This document shows positions 42,545-52,992 of a DNA stretch of 64,000 nt, in pieces. The DNA is taken from contig JAWNGF010000001.1 of assembly GCA_037039685.1 (NCBI GenBank), positions 9,842,185 through 9,906,184 on the forward strand. The letters are read 5' to 3'. The notes beneath the pieces are model-generated. The model saw only the letters and a list, made by a program, of their open reading frames with translations. It was not told the origin of the DNA and searched no databases. Source of the DNA: Ceratobasidium sp. AG-K (Eukaryota > Basidiomycota > Agaricomycetes > Cantharellales > Ceratobasidiaceae). Numbering within the stretch: position 1 is the stretch's first letter; each line of letters starts with the position of its first letter. The position numbers and the translations under genes were made by a program.

Positions 42545-44823
42545 ATGGCTACCGAGTCGAAGAGATCGAAAACCGGATGTCTCACATGCAAAAACAGGTA
42601 TGTGCAACGATCTTGATACTTGGCGGCACATTCGACAACCTCATAGGCGTAAAAAGTGCGATGAAACTCGGCCAATATGCGAGCGGTGCATTAAGGCAGG
42701 CATGAATTGCCTTGGATACTCCTACCTCGACGACCAAGGCCACACAGTTGCTAGGGCTAAATCGAAAGCTGCCCAACGCGTTGCGGCTGCATCCGCCAAT
42801 ACGAACAACCTGTCACGAGATGATGCATCGCAATCGATCGCTCCTCCAGCGGAGCCCACAGGACCATTAAATATCGCAGAGGTTCTCGCGCCTAGTATAG
42901 CTCAAAGCTACGAACCAACGGCGGAGGATTCTCAAAGGCTTTCTGGTGACAGTCCTGCGGGCGGGCTTCTGCCAGAGGATCCTGTCTTTGATTTTTCTTT
43001 CTGGTCTCCTATGGGGTCGTACTCCTCGTCCAGCCCTGAGACTATATGGGACAATAACCCGATGCTAGGGGCAAGCTCAAGCCCGATCAGCTCCAACGAC
43101 TCTGTGCCTTCCCCGAAATTGAGCTCGCCTTTGATGGGGAATCCTCCGAGTACTTCGAGACAACAGCTATATGTAACACCTCACCCGATGCTAGACTCTA
43201 ATGCTCTGTCGCTGTTGAATTCTGCACAAACCCTTCTGCTCGGTGACATCTTGAATCAAGCTCAATCTTCAGTTCAACCAGCTGATACTGTTCCGCTGCC
43301 ACTCTGCCTCGCTGGCGGTACCACACTTGATCTGCAAGTGTCAAATCTATCGCAGTCCGAAAGCCAAAAATGTGAAGATGCAGGAGGAAGCGAGAATTCC
43401 GATCCTGAAGGTGCCAAGGTAATCCTTATTGGAAGCCCGACGTTAGACCCTACGGCCCAGAGTAACTCGTTGCCGTTTGCACTTCAGAGTTGTACGTTTA
43501 CAAACGTCTCCCGAATTTGAGAAAATGCTCATATGGTGAGGATCAGATGCTAATTGGATGGCCAATGTGGTTTTCGAGCCAGCCAGGCTCGCGTCCGCCT
43601 TGAAATCTCGGGTCACGATGAACTTTAAGCGCTCGAAAGATTCACGAGTTACTCTAACTATGTTTGCTGGACTATTGCATGCTGTGTGGACGAAGGGAGC
43701 ACCTACGCCAGACTACATAAAGATTGCTTCACTGCTGGGGCAACGCGTAAAAAGCCGCGCTATCCAAGCTCGCTCGAAGCTGCGACTCACCGCAAATGAC
43801 AAGGATGATATCATAGTCATTCGGGAGTGCCTAGAGGTGAGCACTTTGCCTATTTTGAATTTCGCTTATATCAAGCCGCATGAAGATGATACCGCTGCTT
43901 TGTCTGACCTCACCCTCGAGATCCGCTTACGACCTTTTGAAAGAAACGGCCCCAGTGTTTCGTCGCGCATGCCCTGAGCCTCCAGGCGAACCCATTGACC
44001 TGCCGAGCAAGTTTATTGACTCAGACGTCAGCCTCCGGCATTTCATTGTACTGGACGTATTGCTAAGTATCACTTTTGGCCGACCGATGCTATATCGATA
44101 CAAAGCCAATTATGACTTTGCCGGTGGGTACGCTGCCTTTTCAACCAGGATCAAGGGTCTACAGTGGTTGAACGGAATGCCTGATCACATCGCGTTCCTG
44201 GCCGCCCGAATGAACATGCTACGTGCTCACCACGAATCAAAAGTGGATCCGGAGATAATATTAGAACTGGCGCAAGAGCTACAAGACTTTAAACCGCAAA
44301 TCTGTACCTCGGATGATGCATATCTTCCGGTCGCTCGCTTGGCAGTGCAGGAGATCTGGAGGCTTGCAGCATTGGTGTTTTTGTACATGGTGAGCCACGC
44401 CTCGAAGCTCAGTTAGGCACTATGTTAACTCTCAGAAAAGGGACTAGACGGTGCAAGCGCAAATGATCCTCGAGTTGTGAATGTTTACAAGAACTTTATT
44501 CGCTTATTCAGGAGAACTACAGCAGGTAGAATGCCGGACGCCTTCTTGGTTAGCCCAGTTTTGATGGTATGCCATTCCTTCACGACTGCACATCAGTCAA
44601 CTTATTTTATGCGCAGTTGGGTGTTGCGTCACAGGACGAACAAGAGAGAGGACTGATTCTTCAGCGATTACTCGGTCTTCGTGAATGCGCGACTCCTGGA
44701 ACATTCGGAAATGACGTCGTACTGGTCTTAAACAATATCTGGGCTCGCTCAAATATTGAGGGGCGACCAGCCGAGTGGGATGATCTGCGAATCGGGTACT
44801 TGGGGGTTTTGGGAGACTTCTGA
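42545..44823 (+). CDS. Zn2Cys6 transcription factor (TF3)
   Basis: Closest relative of TF2, 361 bp downstream of it. Exon 1 MATESKRSKTGCLTCKN, intron GTATGT...CATAG, exon 2 RRKKCDETRPICERCIKAGM with the full six-cysteine cluster. The linker is Ser/Pro-rich and ends SDPEGAKVILIGSPTLDP. The helical domain shows MFAGLLHAVWTKGAPTP, IPLLCLTSPSRSAYDLLKET, LRHFIVLDVLLSITFGRPML, LQWLNGMPDHIAFLAARM and VARLAVQEIWRLAALVFLYM. C-terminal exons NFIRLFRRTTAGRMPDAF and NDVVLVLNNIWARS; stop TGA 44821-44823. The frame is maintained across all introns. Divergence from TF2 is concentrated in the linker. Confidence 0.85.
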
Positions 44824-45194
44824 GGATTGGGTGAAATAAATACTTCCATTTTGGGGTTTCAACTTAGCAGCACACGGACTTTTCGCCTGGCGGTGTGAGG
44901 TGGTAAGAAGGACTACACCACAGTGTTACAGAGCAAGAATTTTAGTGACTAGGTCAGGGCTGGATTTTCCCAAAAACACTAAACCCAGCGAGCGACCAGC
45001 TCACTGGCCGTGGGATGGGGAAACTCACATGTATTTTTCTCGCCCACCTGCTGGTAAACGTGGGCTCAAAGTTGGCAACAATTTAAAGCGCATACAATTG
45101 AGCTCATATCTAAGTCGACGAGCCCTAACTCGCTCATTTATGGGGAGATCTGGGGCGAGTAATCCTAGCGTTAGCAGCCTGTGCTATCGTTAGT
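44824..45194. other. Spacer, no gene; zinc-cluster exons of TF4 absent
   Basis: No cysteine cluster or TF start is visible where the 5' end of TF4 should be. Confidence 0.5.
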
Positions 45195-46632
45195 GAGTCA
45201 GTCCCTCGATCCTGAAGGTGCCAAAGTGACCCTATGTGAGACTCCAGCGCTGGACCCCAAGGTTCGAGATAGCTTCGTCCCATTTGTACTCCAGAGCTGT
45301 ACGTCCAGACTTTCGTTATTCAATCCTATCCCTCTAAGTTAAAGACAAGACGCTAATTGGATGGCGCGTGGGGGTTTTGAATCGATGAGGCTAGTATCCT
45401 CGTTAAAAACGCGAATCGCATCGCGTTTCAAACGCTCGAAGGACTCGCGGATCACCTTGACCATGTTTACTGTTTTAATACATGTGGTCTGGACCAAGGG
45501 AGCTCCCGCGACCGATTGTGGAAAAATCGCTTCCCCTCTTGGGCAACGCGTGAAGGGGTGTGTAATTCAGGCCCGTTCGGAGCCACAACAGAACTTGAAT
45601 AGCGATGCAGATATCAAAGTACTTCAGGAGGCACTAGAGGTGTGTGCTTCATGATTGTTTCCATTTTTGTCTCAAACTACAGCATTTACATATGGTACCC
45701 CTACTTTGCCTGACCTCCCCCACAAGATCTGCTTACGAACTCCTGAAGGAAACAGCACCTGTCTTTCGCCGCGTATGTCCCGAGCCGCCAAGCGAACCAA
45801 TTAATCTCCCAAGCAAGTCTACCGACTCAGATGTCAGCCTCCGTCATTTTACGATCATTGACGTGATGCTGAGTATGGCCTTTGGTCGCCCGACTCTTGT
45901 CCAGTATGACGCCGATTACGGGTTTCCTGGAGGCTACAATGCTTTCGCAACCAAACTCCAGGGGCTAGCGTGGTTACATGGCGTACTCGATCATATCGCG
46001 TTTTTGGTTGCTCGAATCAACATGTTGCGCACAATGAGGGTGGGCCCAAAGCCGCTTCTGAGACGATAGTTGAATTGGCGGAAGAGTTGCGGGAATTTAA
46101 GCCCCAAGTCGGTGATTCGGAATACGCATTTCTCAAGGTCACCTGCTTGGTGGTCCAAGAAAGCTGGAGGCTTGTGGTGTTTGTATTTCAATACACGGTG
46201 CGTTATATATATCGGGAGTTTTAATTGATTTGAACCAAGGGACTGGCCGGTGCGAACGCAAATGACCCCGGGGTTGTGAAAGTTGACAAGAACTATGTTC
46301 GCTTGCTCGAGAGGGCTGCCCCTGGATGAACTCCTGATGGGTTTTTGGTGAATCTGACTGTTTACGTATGTTTTTACCCGGACACGCGTCGCCTCAACCT
46401 GACTGTATGCACAGCTGGGCGTTGCTACACAGGATCAAAATAACCGGGAAATTATTCGCCGATGGTTGCTCGGAGTGCGAGAACGCGGCACTCCTGGAAC
46501 ATTTGGTAGCGACGTGTTGTTAGTCTTGGACGACATATGGGCTCGCTCAGGTGAAGAGGGGCGGCCGTCCGTGTAGGAGAATTTACATATTGCGTACACG
46601 AAAGTTCTAGATGATGCCAGAGCGTCCGGTTA
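45195..46632 (+). pseudogene. Broken Zn2Cys6-family paralogue (TF4)
   Basis: Homologous to TF3 from SLDPEGAKVTLCETPALDP onward (YANWMARGGFESMRL, TMFTVLIHVVWTKGAPAT, VPLLCLTSPTRSAYELLKET, LRHFTIIDVMLSMAFGRPTL). The zinc cluster and linker exons are missing. A frameshift near 46034 throws the reading frame into a stop at about 46067; the family sequence resumes in another frame (ETIVELAEELREF). A TGA replaces an expected codon at about 46326, and a TAG follows at 46574-46576 after GRPSV. It cannot make a DNA-binding regulator. Splice sites are mostly still present, suggesting recent loss. Confidence 0.85.
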
Positions 46633-47323
46633 ATGCACCTGCGCTTGGGCAGCGCGACTTTCTACCATCAATCCCTCGGCCATTTGTACAATATAGCTAT
46701 TTGCTCTCATTTCATGTATATCACGCCTATACGTAGTCTCTTGGTTAGTAAACCAGCCTATGACTCCCGGAGCGGGGTGACCACATGGGTTATTAGGTAA
46801 TGGCAAACCTAGTTTCAGCCTGCGGTGAAAGGTGCCCGGTTACCCTCTAATTCTGGTACAGTAATAACGGCCAACAAATTCATCCATTCGATTTAACGTT
46901 GTTCTTTCAAGAATTGGTCCAAGTAGGGTTGTGTTCCTCGGTCGTCTGAGGCCACGAGATTTGGTATGTGTACGTTGTAAACCGACATCGACACAGTTAA
47001 TATGAATCGTGCTTGCAGCCAAAGCTTGAGCTCCACAACGAGCCGGACTCAGCCTAATGTGCCCGACTCTGAATGACTCAGAGCAGGTGATGTGTGACCG
47101 AGGGTTTGCTATCGTGTCTCAACCTCAAAACGACGAATTGGTAATGTAACTGCAACCGAGCTGAGTGCGGCTAAGGAGAAATGCACTCATGACGGGTTAG
47201 AACTCCATGGATGCACTTAATGCCGTATCATTTTGAGATGGGATATGTATGGATATTTGTACAAGAAGGGGTGCGCAATGATCGATCACAGCACCGACAA
47301 GCGACCTGATCAATCCTTGGATA
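46633..47323. other. Intergenic, no gene seen
   Basis: Between TF4 and Tc1 copy 2. Only short frames. Confidence 0.5.
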
Positions 47324-47416
47324 CACTATCTCACAATAATATTGCAACACGTGACCTCGAAAGGTCAACATCGTTGCGACGCACGACTTTGCAAGTTTCG
47401 GGGGTCGGTCCGATAA
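47324..47416 (+). repeat. Tc1 copy 2, left TIR (93 bp)
   Basis: Starts CACTATCTCACAATAATATT. One mismatch to the right TIR. Confidence 0.93.
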
Positions 47417-47627
47417 TGAAAGTTGTAGGTTAGAGTTGAGAGAACAATAGGGTAAAAAATCGTGTGATTCTAGGAAGATGACGTCGATGCACATGAACAA
47501 TGGCATTTTTAGTGTTGCAATTATTTTGTGGATTACTAAGCTTGCCGCCACCCCCTCTCCTATAATTCATGTCTCTCAATAAAAACGCGCTGTTCTGGTA
47601 CGATTTCTGCACACATAGCATTCTCCC

Positions 47628-48647
47628 ATGACTCGTCATCTGTCCCCTGAAATTCGCGCCCAAATTATCGCACTTCGGGAGCATGGGGCTAGCATCTACA
47701 AGATTGCCTCTCAGCTGCACGTCCACCCCTCCACCGTCAGCCGCACTTGTCAGCGGCACACAAAGACCCGCAGCTTTTACTCGCAGAACACCAAGGCTGG
47801 TCGTCCACGCAAGTTGAAGCATGCTGATGCTCGATTTGCTGCCCTTCAAGCCGCTCGAGTCCATGTTCCTACAGCTGCAAACATCCAACGCGAATTTTTC
47901 CCCGATGTTTCTGCCGAAACCGTGCGCCGCCGTCTTCGCAAGCTTGGTATTTATGGTTATAGGCGTCGTCGCGTTCCCCTGCTCACTTATCGGCATCGGG
48001 TCAACCGTTTGGCATGGGGTAGAGACCATGCAACCTGGGTAGCTCGTGACTGGCGCCGTGTCCTCATTTCCGACGAGTCTAAATTCAATATTTTTGCGTC
48101 GGATGGGCAGCGCTGGTGTTGGCATAAGAAGGGACTGTCTCTAGATCCTCGTTATACTCAGAAGACGGTGAAACACGGCGGTGGGAAGGTTATGGTGTGG
48201 GGGTGTGTTACCCCGTCAGGGGTGGGACGTCTTTACAGGATTACAGGTACTATGACAGCACGCATATACACCCAAATCTTGGACGACGCACTTGTCGGGA
48301 CCCTCGCTGATCATAACATGTCCCGAGACGAGGTTATCTTCCAGCACGACAATGATCCCAAGCATACAGCCAAGCATACGAAGAACTGGTTGGCCAACAA
48401 CGGGTTCTCGGTGCTCCCTTGGCCGGCCAACAGCCCCGATATGAGCATAATCGAGAACGTTTGGGACTACTTGGACCGCCAGGTGCGCAAGCGTAACCCA
48501 CTGCCCCGGAATGCGGACCAGATGTGGGAGGCTCTGCTGGAGGAATGGGAGAATATCCCCGGTAGCTTCATTGATAAATTGTATGACTCTATGCCATCGA
48601 GGATTGATGAATTGATTACGAGGAAGGGGGGAAATACTCGCTACTAG
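47628..48647 (+). CDS. Tc1-family transposase, copy 2 (339 aa)
   Basis: Full-length, intronless. The DD34E acids lie in LISDESKFN, FQHDNDPKHT and SIIENVWD; the HTH reads HVHPSTVSRTCQRH. With intact TIRs and TA borders this copy looks complete and could be autonomous. Near-identity with copy 1 implies recent movement of the family. Confidence 0.96.
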   Translation: MTRHLSPEIRAQIIALREHGASIYKIASQLHVHPSTVSRTCQRHTKTRSFYSQNTKAGRPRKLKHADARFAALQAARVHVPTAANIQREFFPDVSAETVRRRLRKLGIYGYRRRRVPLLTYRHRVNRLAWGRDHATWVARDWRRVLISDESKFNIFASDGQRWCWHKKGLSLDPRYTQKTVKHGGGKVMVWGCVTPSGVGRLYRITGTMTARIYTQILDDALVGTLADHNMSRDEVIFQHDNDPKHTAKHTKNWLANNGFSVLPWPANSPDMSIIENVWDYLDRQVRKRNPLPRNADQMWEALLEEWENIPGSFIDKLYDSMPSRIDELITRKGGNTRY

Positions 48648-48849
48648 TTTCTACAAAGTTTTGTATTGTGTCTACTATCTGTATCTTGTGTTCTCAGTAA
48701 TTCATTGTCGGTTGGTCTGTTTGCAATTTCAAATCCTCAAAATTATTGCAACACCTCCTGAAGAGATTGATGCACATCTTGGTGCAGAATTGGCCAATTA
48801 CTCTGAAATTTTGGCACAAAGCTACAAGTTACGGTAGCTACAAGTTTTG

Positions 48850-48942
48850 TTATCGGACCGACCCCCGAAACTTGCTAAGTCGTGCGTCGCAACGATGTTG
48901 ACCTTTCGAGGTCACGTGTTGCAATATTATTGTGAGATAGTG
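48850..48942 (-). repeat. Tc1 copy 2, right TIR (93 bp)
   Basis: Inverted partner of 47324-47416. Internal sequences next to the two TIRs differ, so 93 bp is the full inverted match. Confidence 0.93.
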
Positions 48943-48947
48943 TATGC

Positions 48948-48955
48948 CACGTGAC
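48948..48955 (+). promoter_or_regulatory. CACGTGAC box upstream of TF5
   Basis: CACGTGACCGGA, 98 bp before the ATG and only 5 bp from the Tc1 copy 2 end. The Tc1 TIR itself carries another CACGTGACC about 22 bp inside the element. Confidence 0.5.
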
Positions 48956-49052
48956 CGGATGAAAATGCAACTCAGCCACGCCCTCGGCGGCAATCGCGGG
49001 GGTTTCCTGCGTATATTTTCTTGGTCATTGGTCTGCCTACGACGACTGCGTC

Positions 49053-51428
49053 ATGTCTGCTCTACTATCCGCTGGGAGGGTGCGGTCGAAAACCGGGTGC
49101 TTGACATGCAAGAATAGGTTCGGTCTAAAGACAGTCGCCGGCTCTTGGCTGATCATCCCTACAGGCGAAAGAAGTGTGATGAAACTCGGCCATTGTGCGA
49201 AAGATGCAAAAAGGCGGGGATGACATGTCTGGGATATTCTTACCTTGAAGACTCGGGGGACAAGGCAGTCAGGATTAGGTCCAAGGCTGCAGCTCGGGTG
49301 TCGGCTGCCAAATCTGCTGCGGCAACGCACGGAAAGAATGATTCCCCCCATCCTGGCCCACCCCAAGTCCATCCGCCAGTCACTCCTCCCACTCCTTCGA
49401 CGGCTGCTGTAGCAAGCCCACCCATGCCAGCCCGGACCTCCTTGCTACCATTGATTCCCGGCATGGCGCGTGACAGCAGTATGTTGCCGACATCCACACA
49501 GACGACATACGACACCACGCCCAGCGGCCACTCTGTGTTCAACAGCGTCTTCGACTTTTCATTTCTGTCTCCTCTCCAGCCTGGTGCGGCATTTAATCCT
49601 GGGCTCGGCGACACCACCGAGTGGAATGTGATTTTCCCACCGGGAGAGGTTGGTGATGCGAACTCGGCCCAGCATTCTGAAGCGTATCTGGACCCGGCAT
49701 ATGGTACACAAATCGACCGGCAACTTGCGTGGGGTTCATCTGGCCTGTCCGAGATCAACCAGATGCCCGTAGCGCCCAGCACACGACCGAACTCGAGCCC
49801 TGACCAACCTCGCTCAATGACGTCTGGTCAAGCAAGCCTGTTCAATGCTCTTTTCAGCCTCGGGCAACCCTCCGCCGAACCCACACTCCCCACCCCTGCT
49901 CCCTCGACCAGCTACACCACTTCGCCCGCCTCGACCTGGCCATCGCCCGACGTCGAAGTGGACTCGGATTCGAATACGAGCGAAGATTCGGATCCAGAAG
50001 GAATTAGGGAAATAATCTGCAGCACGCCAACCCTGGACACCACCGTCCAGAGTAACTCGCTACCGTTTGTTCTTCAGAGCTGTAAGTAGGCATTCAAACC
50101 CTGGGACCGCTCTCACCCTCGCCCAGATGCTCAATGGATATCTCGAACGGTCTACGAACCGCTGAGGCTAGCTTACAAGGTCCGACACTGGGTCACGCTC
50201 CGTTATACCCAGTCAGAGGACACGCGGACAAGCATCACCATGTTTGCAGGATTGTTGAACGCCATGTGGAAGAAAGACGCCTCAACGTCCGAGTATCGTC
50301 CCCTTATCTCGATGGTCAGCGAACGCGTAAGAACCCGGGTGATTCAGGCTACCTCTGGGTTAAGACTGGCGGCAACGAGCCAGGCCGAGGCTGCAAGTGC
50401 CATGGACGAGGCGACTCAGGCGTTGGACGAGGCCATGGAGGTGATTACACTCTGACTCTTTCCATCTTTTCTGGCTCACCACGCTCGCAGATGGTAGCAG
50501 TTCAAATGCTATCAGCTCCCATGCATAATGCCATGAACCTCTTTATCGAGGCTGCCCCACTCTTTCGCATGGCTTGTCCCGAGCCTCCTCACGAGCCCCT
50601 CATCAATCTCCCAGGCCTATTCATCCACCAGGACCTCAACCTACGGCATTTCGCAGCCATTGATGTCGTCGTGGCCGCAACCCTCGCCCGACCGATGCTA
50701 TTCCGTTACGACGTGCACTACGATCCGGCAATGTGCAACGGAATTATGGATACCGAGGAGATAGGCCTGCAGTGGTTGAATGGGATCCCGGACCAGATCG
50801 TACTTTTATTAGCGAGGATGAATATGCTCCGCGACGATTTCGGACCAAACGTTGACCCGGGAGTTATCCAAGATGCTGAGAGGGAGCTGCGAGACTTTAC
50901 TTCGCAGCCTGGAGTCTCAACGGACGCCTATTTGATAATTGCCAGGCTCGCCGTGCAAGAATGCTGGAGGCTAGCGGCGTATATTTACTTGTACATGGTA
51001 GGTTATTTACTATGTGATATAGGGCTAGACTGACTTTGTTAGGGTTTGTGCGGCGCGAGCAGCGCTGACCCTCGAGTCCAAAAATACACCAAGAGCTTTA
51101 TTCGTCTACTCGAGAGGACCAAACCTGGTCGAACCCCCGACTCGTTCCTAATCGCCCCGTTGCTATTGGTAAGCCTTGGAACCTGACGCTGGGTCCCCAG
51201 TCTCACATTATTGCTCAGGCTGGTGTGGCAGCTCACCGACAACGCGACCGAACCCTGATCCAGCGGCGACTACTGTCGGTCAAAGAATGCGCCAACCGTG
51301 GAACGACAGGAAATGACGCTGTGCATATGCTGGAGGACATATGGACCCGGACAAGTGCCGGGGGACGCCCGGCTACATGGAACGACCACAAAGTTGCTGC
51401 TTCGAGTATTTTGTTTGGGCTATCGTGA
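49053..51428 (+). CDS. Zn2Cys6 transcription factor (TF5)
   Basis: Exon 1 MSALLSAGRVRSKTGCLTCKN; conserved intron (GTTCGG...CTACAG); exon 2 RRKKCDETRPLCERCKKAGM. The long linker has Pro/Thr-rich and Ser-rich parts and a SMTSGQASLFNALFSL box also found in TF1 but not evident in TF2 or TF3, so TF5 and TF1 may be the closer pair. Acidic SNTSEDSDPEGIREII precedes NSLPFVLQS. The helical domain includes MFAGLLNAMWKKDAS, LFRMACPEPPHEPLINLPG, LRHFAAIDVVVAATLARPML, LQWLNGIPDQIVLLLARMNM and IARLAVQECWRLAAYIYLYM. C-terminal exons: SFIRLLERTKPGRTPDSF and NDAVHMLEDIWTR. All joins in frame. Its promoter is truncated to about 110 bp by Tc1 copy 2. Confidence 0.85.
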
Positions 51429-52992
51429 GTTGTATTGGTATGTTAAATTAATCTGTAGGTAGACTTTCTGGTGTTTTGTTGCTTTGTGTATCAGATACAT
51501 GATATTTAATACATATCGTAGCTTTAGTAAATTAAATTCGTTTATCCGATCAAAGTACCGCTGCGACTCGTCCAGTTCGATGATCGCACTGTAATTTACA
51601 ACTTTCGGCAAGTGGATTCGCGGCTCTGAAATCTGGTCGAAGCTCAGGAACTGATGATCCACCGGTTTCAAGTTTGTCCCGGTTCTTCGGGGTTCACGCC
51701 CCTATCTCCGCACTCCTGATTCGGAGCCGAGGGGTAATCCTTCTGCCAACAAACATGCAGAGATGATTATTCGACTATATATGCGCAAACCACAAGTCCA
51801 AATATCGCAACTTCCCGAGTCACTCGAATGTGTCGAGTCGTCAATGCAACTGACTAGTCAGGCGTGCCACTCACCGCCATTTGCGTCTTAAACCTGAATA
51901 ACCATCAGAAAATCGTGTGAATGTTACGTTGAGTCACTTTTCGAGATTATGCGCCTTTCGGGAACGCAATTATGCTTTCATCCGTTGCAAGCTTAGGTCA
52001 CGTCGTCTGGTGATATCTATATCATGTTTCCTGCATATATCTTACACTCATGCCCGACTTTTTTCAGCCCATTTCTCTCTAATTTCTCCCATCGTGTAAC
52101 TTCTGCGAAAACCGGCCAACTCATATCCTATCCGAGTCAAGTGGCAACGGTGCATAGCCTCTGGCAGCCCTTTTCGTACGATGTTGATTCAAGAGCAGTG
52201 CCAGGCTCAAGTGGGCGTGCCTAGTGGAAATACGATGGATGCGATTCGACTGGAGCACACCCGTCACAATCACACTTCGGTGAGCAAACGAGAGGTGATC
52301 AATGGAGCCTCGTGTGGTAGCCACTGGCCCACGGCTCGGCGTATGATCTGGGACGAGGATCGGCACGCAAAGTACAATGGAGGATGGGCGCGGCAACGTA
52401 TGTGAGTGAAATACCCCACCAGCTGGGTTCGATGCGCACGGCGTTTCCCAGTCGAGCTATAGCCACTTGCCACCAACGTGCGTGAAATGAGTGGTCCTAA
52501 CCATTGAGAGGAATGGAAGCCAGCGACCGAACAGTGACTCGGAACGTGGGTATGACCGATGACCAACGCGAGATTCGAAGATGGCAGGCCAAATGCGAGA
52601 ATATTCCGGATGATGCCCTAGCCACTCTAGCCGCCGGTTGTGACTATTATGGTCGACGGGTACCGAGTATATGCGCAAGCGGCCTGATTTGGTAGTTTGA
52701 GCCACGAGGCTTATCTCGTTGGGGAAGTTCGGGTTGAGAAGCGCCGAGAAGACGTCCCGAGGTCGCTATCCGGGGCGTTTCTGACCTCATCAATTTGCAA
52801 TAGTGGCTGGGACTGACTCGGCTCACAGCGAACAACCACCAGTGCGACACCCATACTATATATTACTCTCTAGCACGCGTCCTTGAGTGGATCGAGTGCG
52901 AATACGACATCTAGTACCGACTAATTCCTGCTTTCGTGACGTGTAATTGTTTTTCTTGTATTTACGTACGGCCTTATCACCCCTTGTCGCTG
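51429..52992. other. Intergenic, no gene supported
   Basis: Overlapping short frames on both strands (52181-52405 plus, 52121-52396 minus and others) without domains or splice-joined structure. No repeats shared with the rest of the window were seen. Confidence 0.45.

Larger units (their letters stand above)
47324..48942 (+). mobile_element. Tc1/mariner element copy 2, intact
   Basis: 1,619 bp bounded by TA duplications (47322-47323 and 48943-48944). It has 93-bp TIRs and an intact transposase. Inserted about 110 bp upstream of the TF5 start codon. Confidence 0.96.

Noticed and set aside
39872..51428. Secondary-metabolite gene cluster around the Zn2Cys6 array
   Set aside because: No synthase, terpene cyclase, P450 or similar enzymes among the neighbours; only housekeeping genes and transposons.
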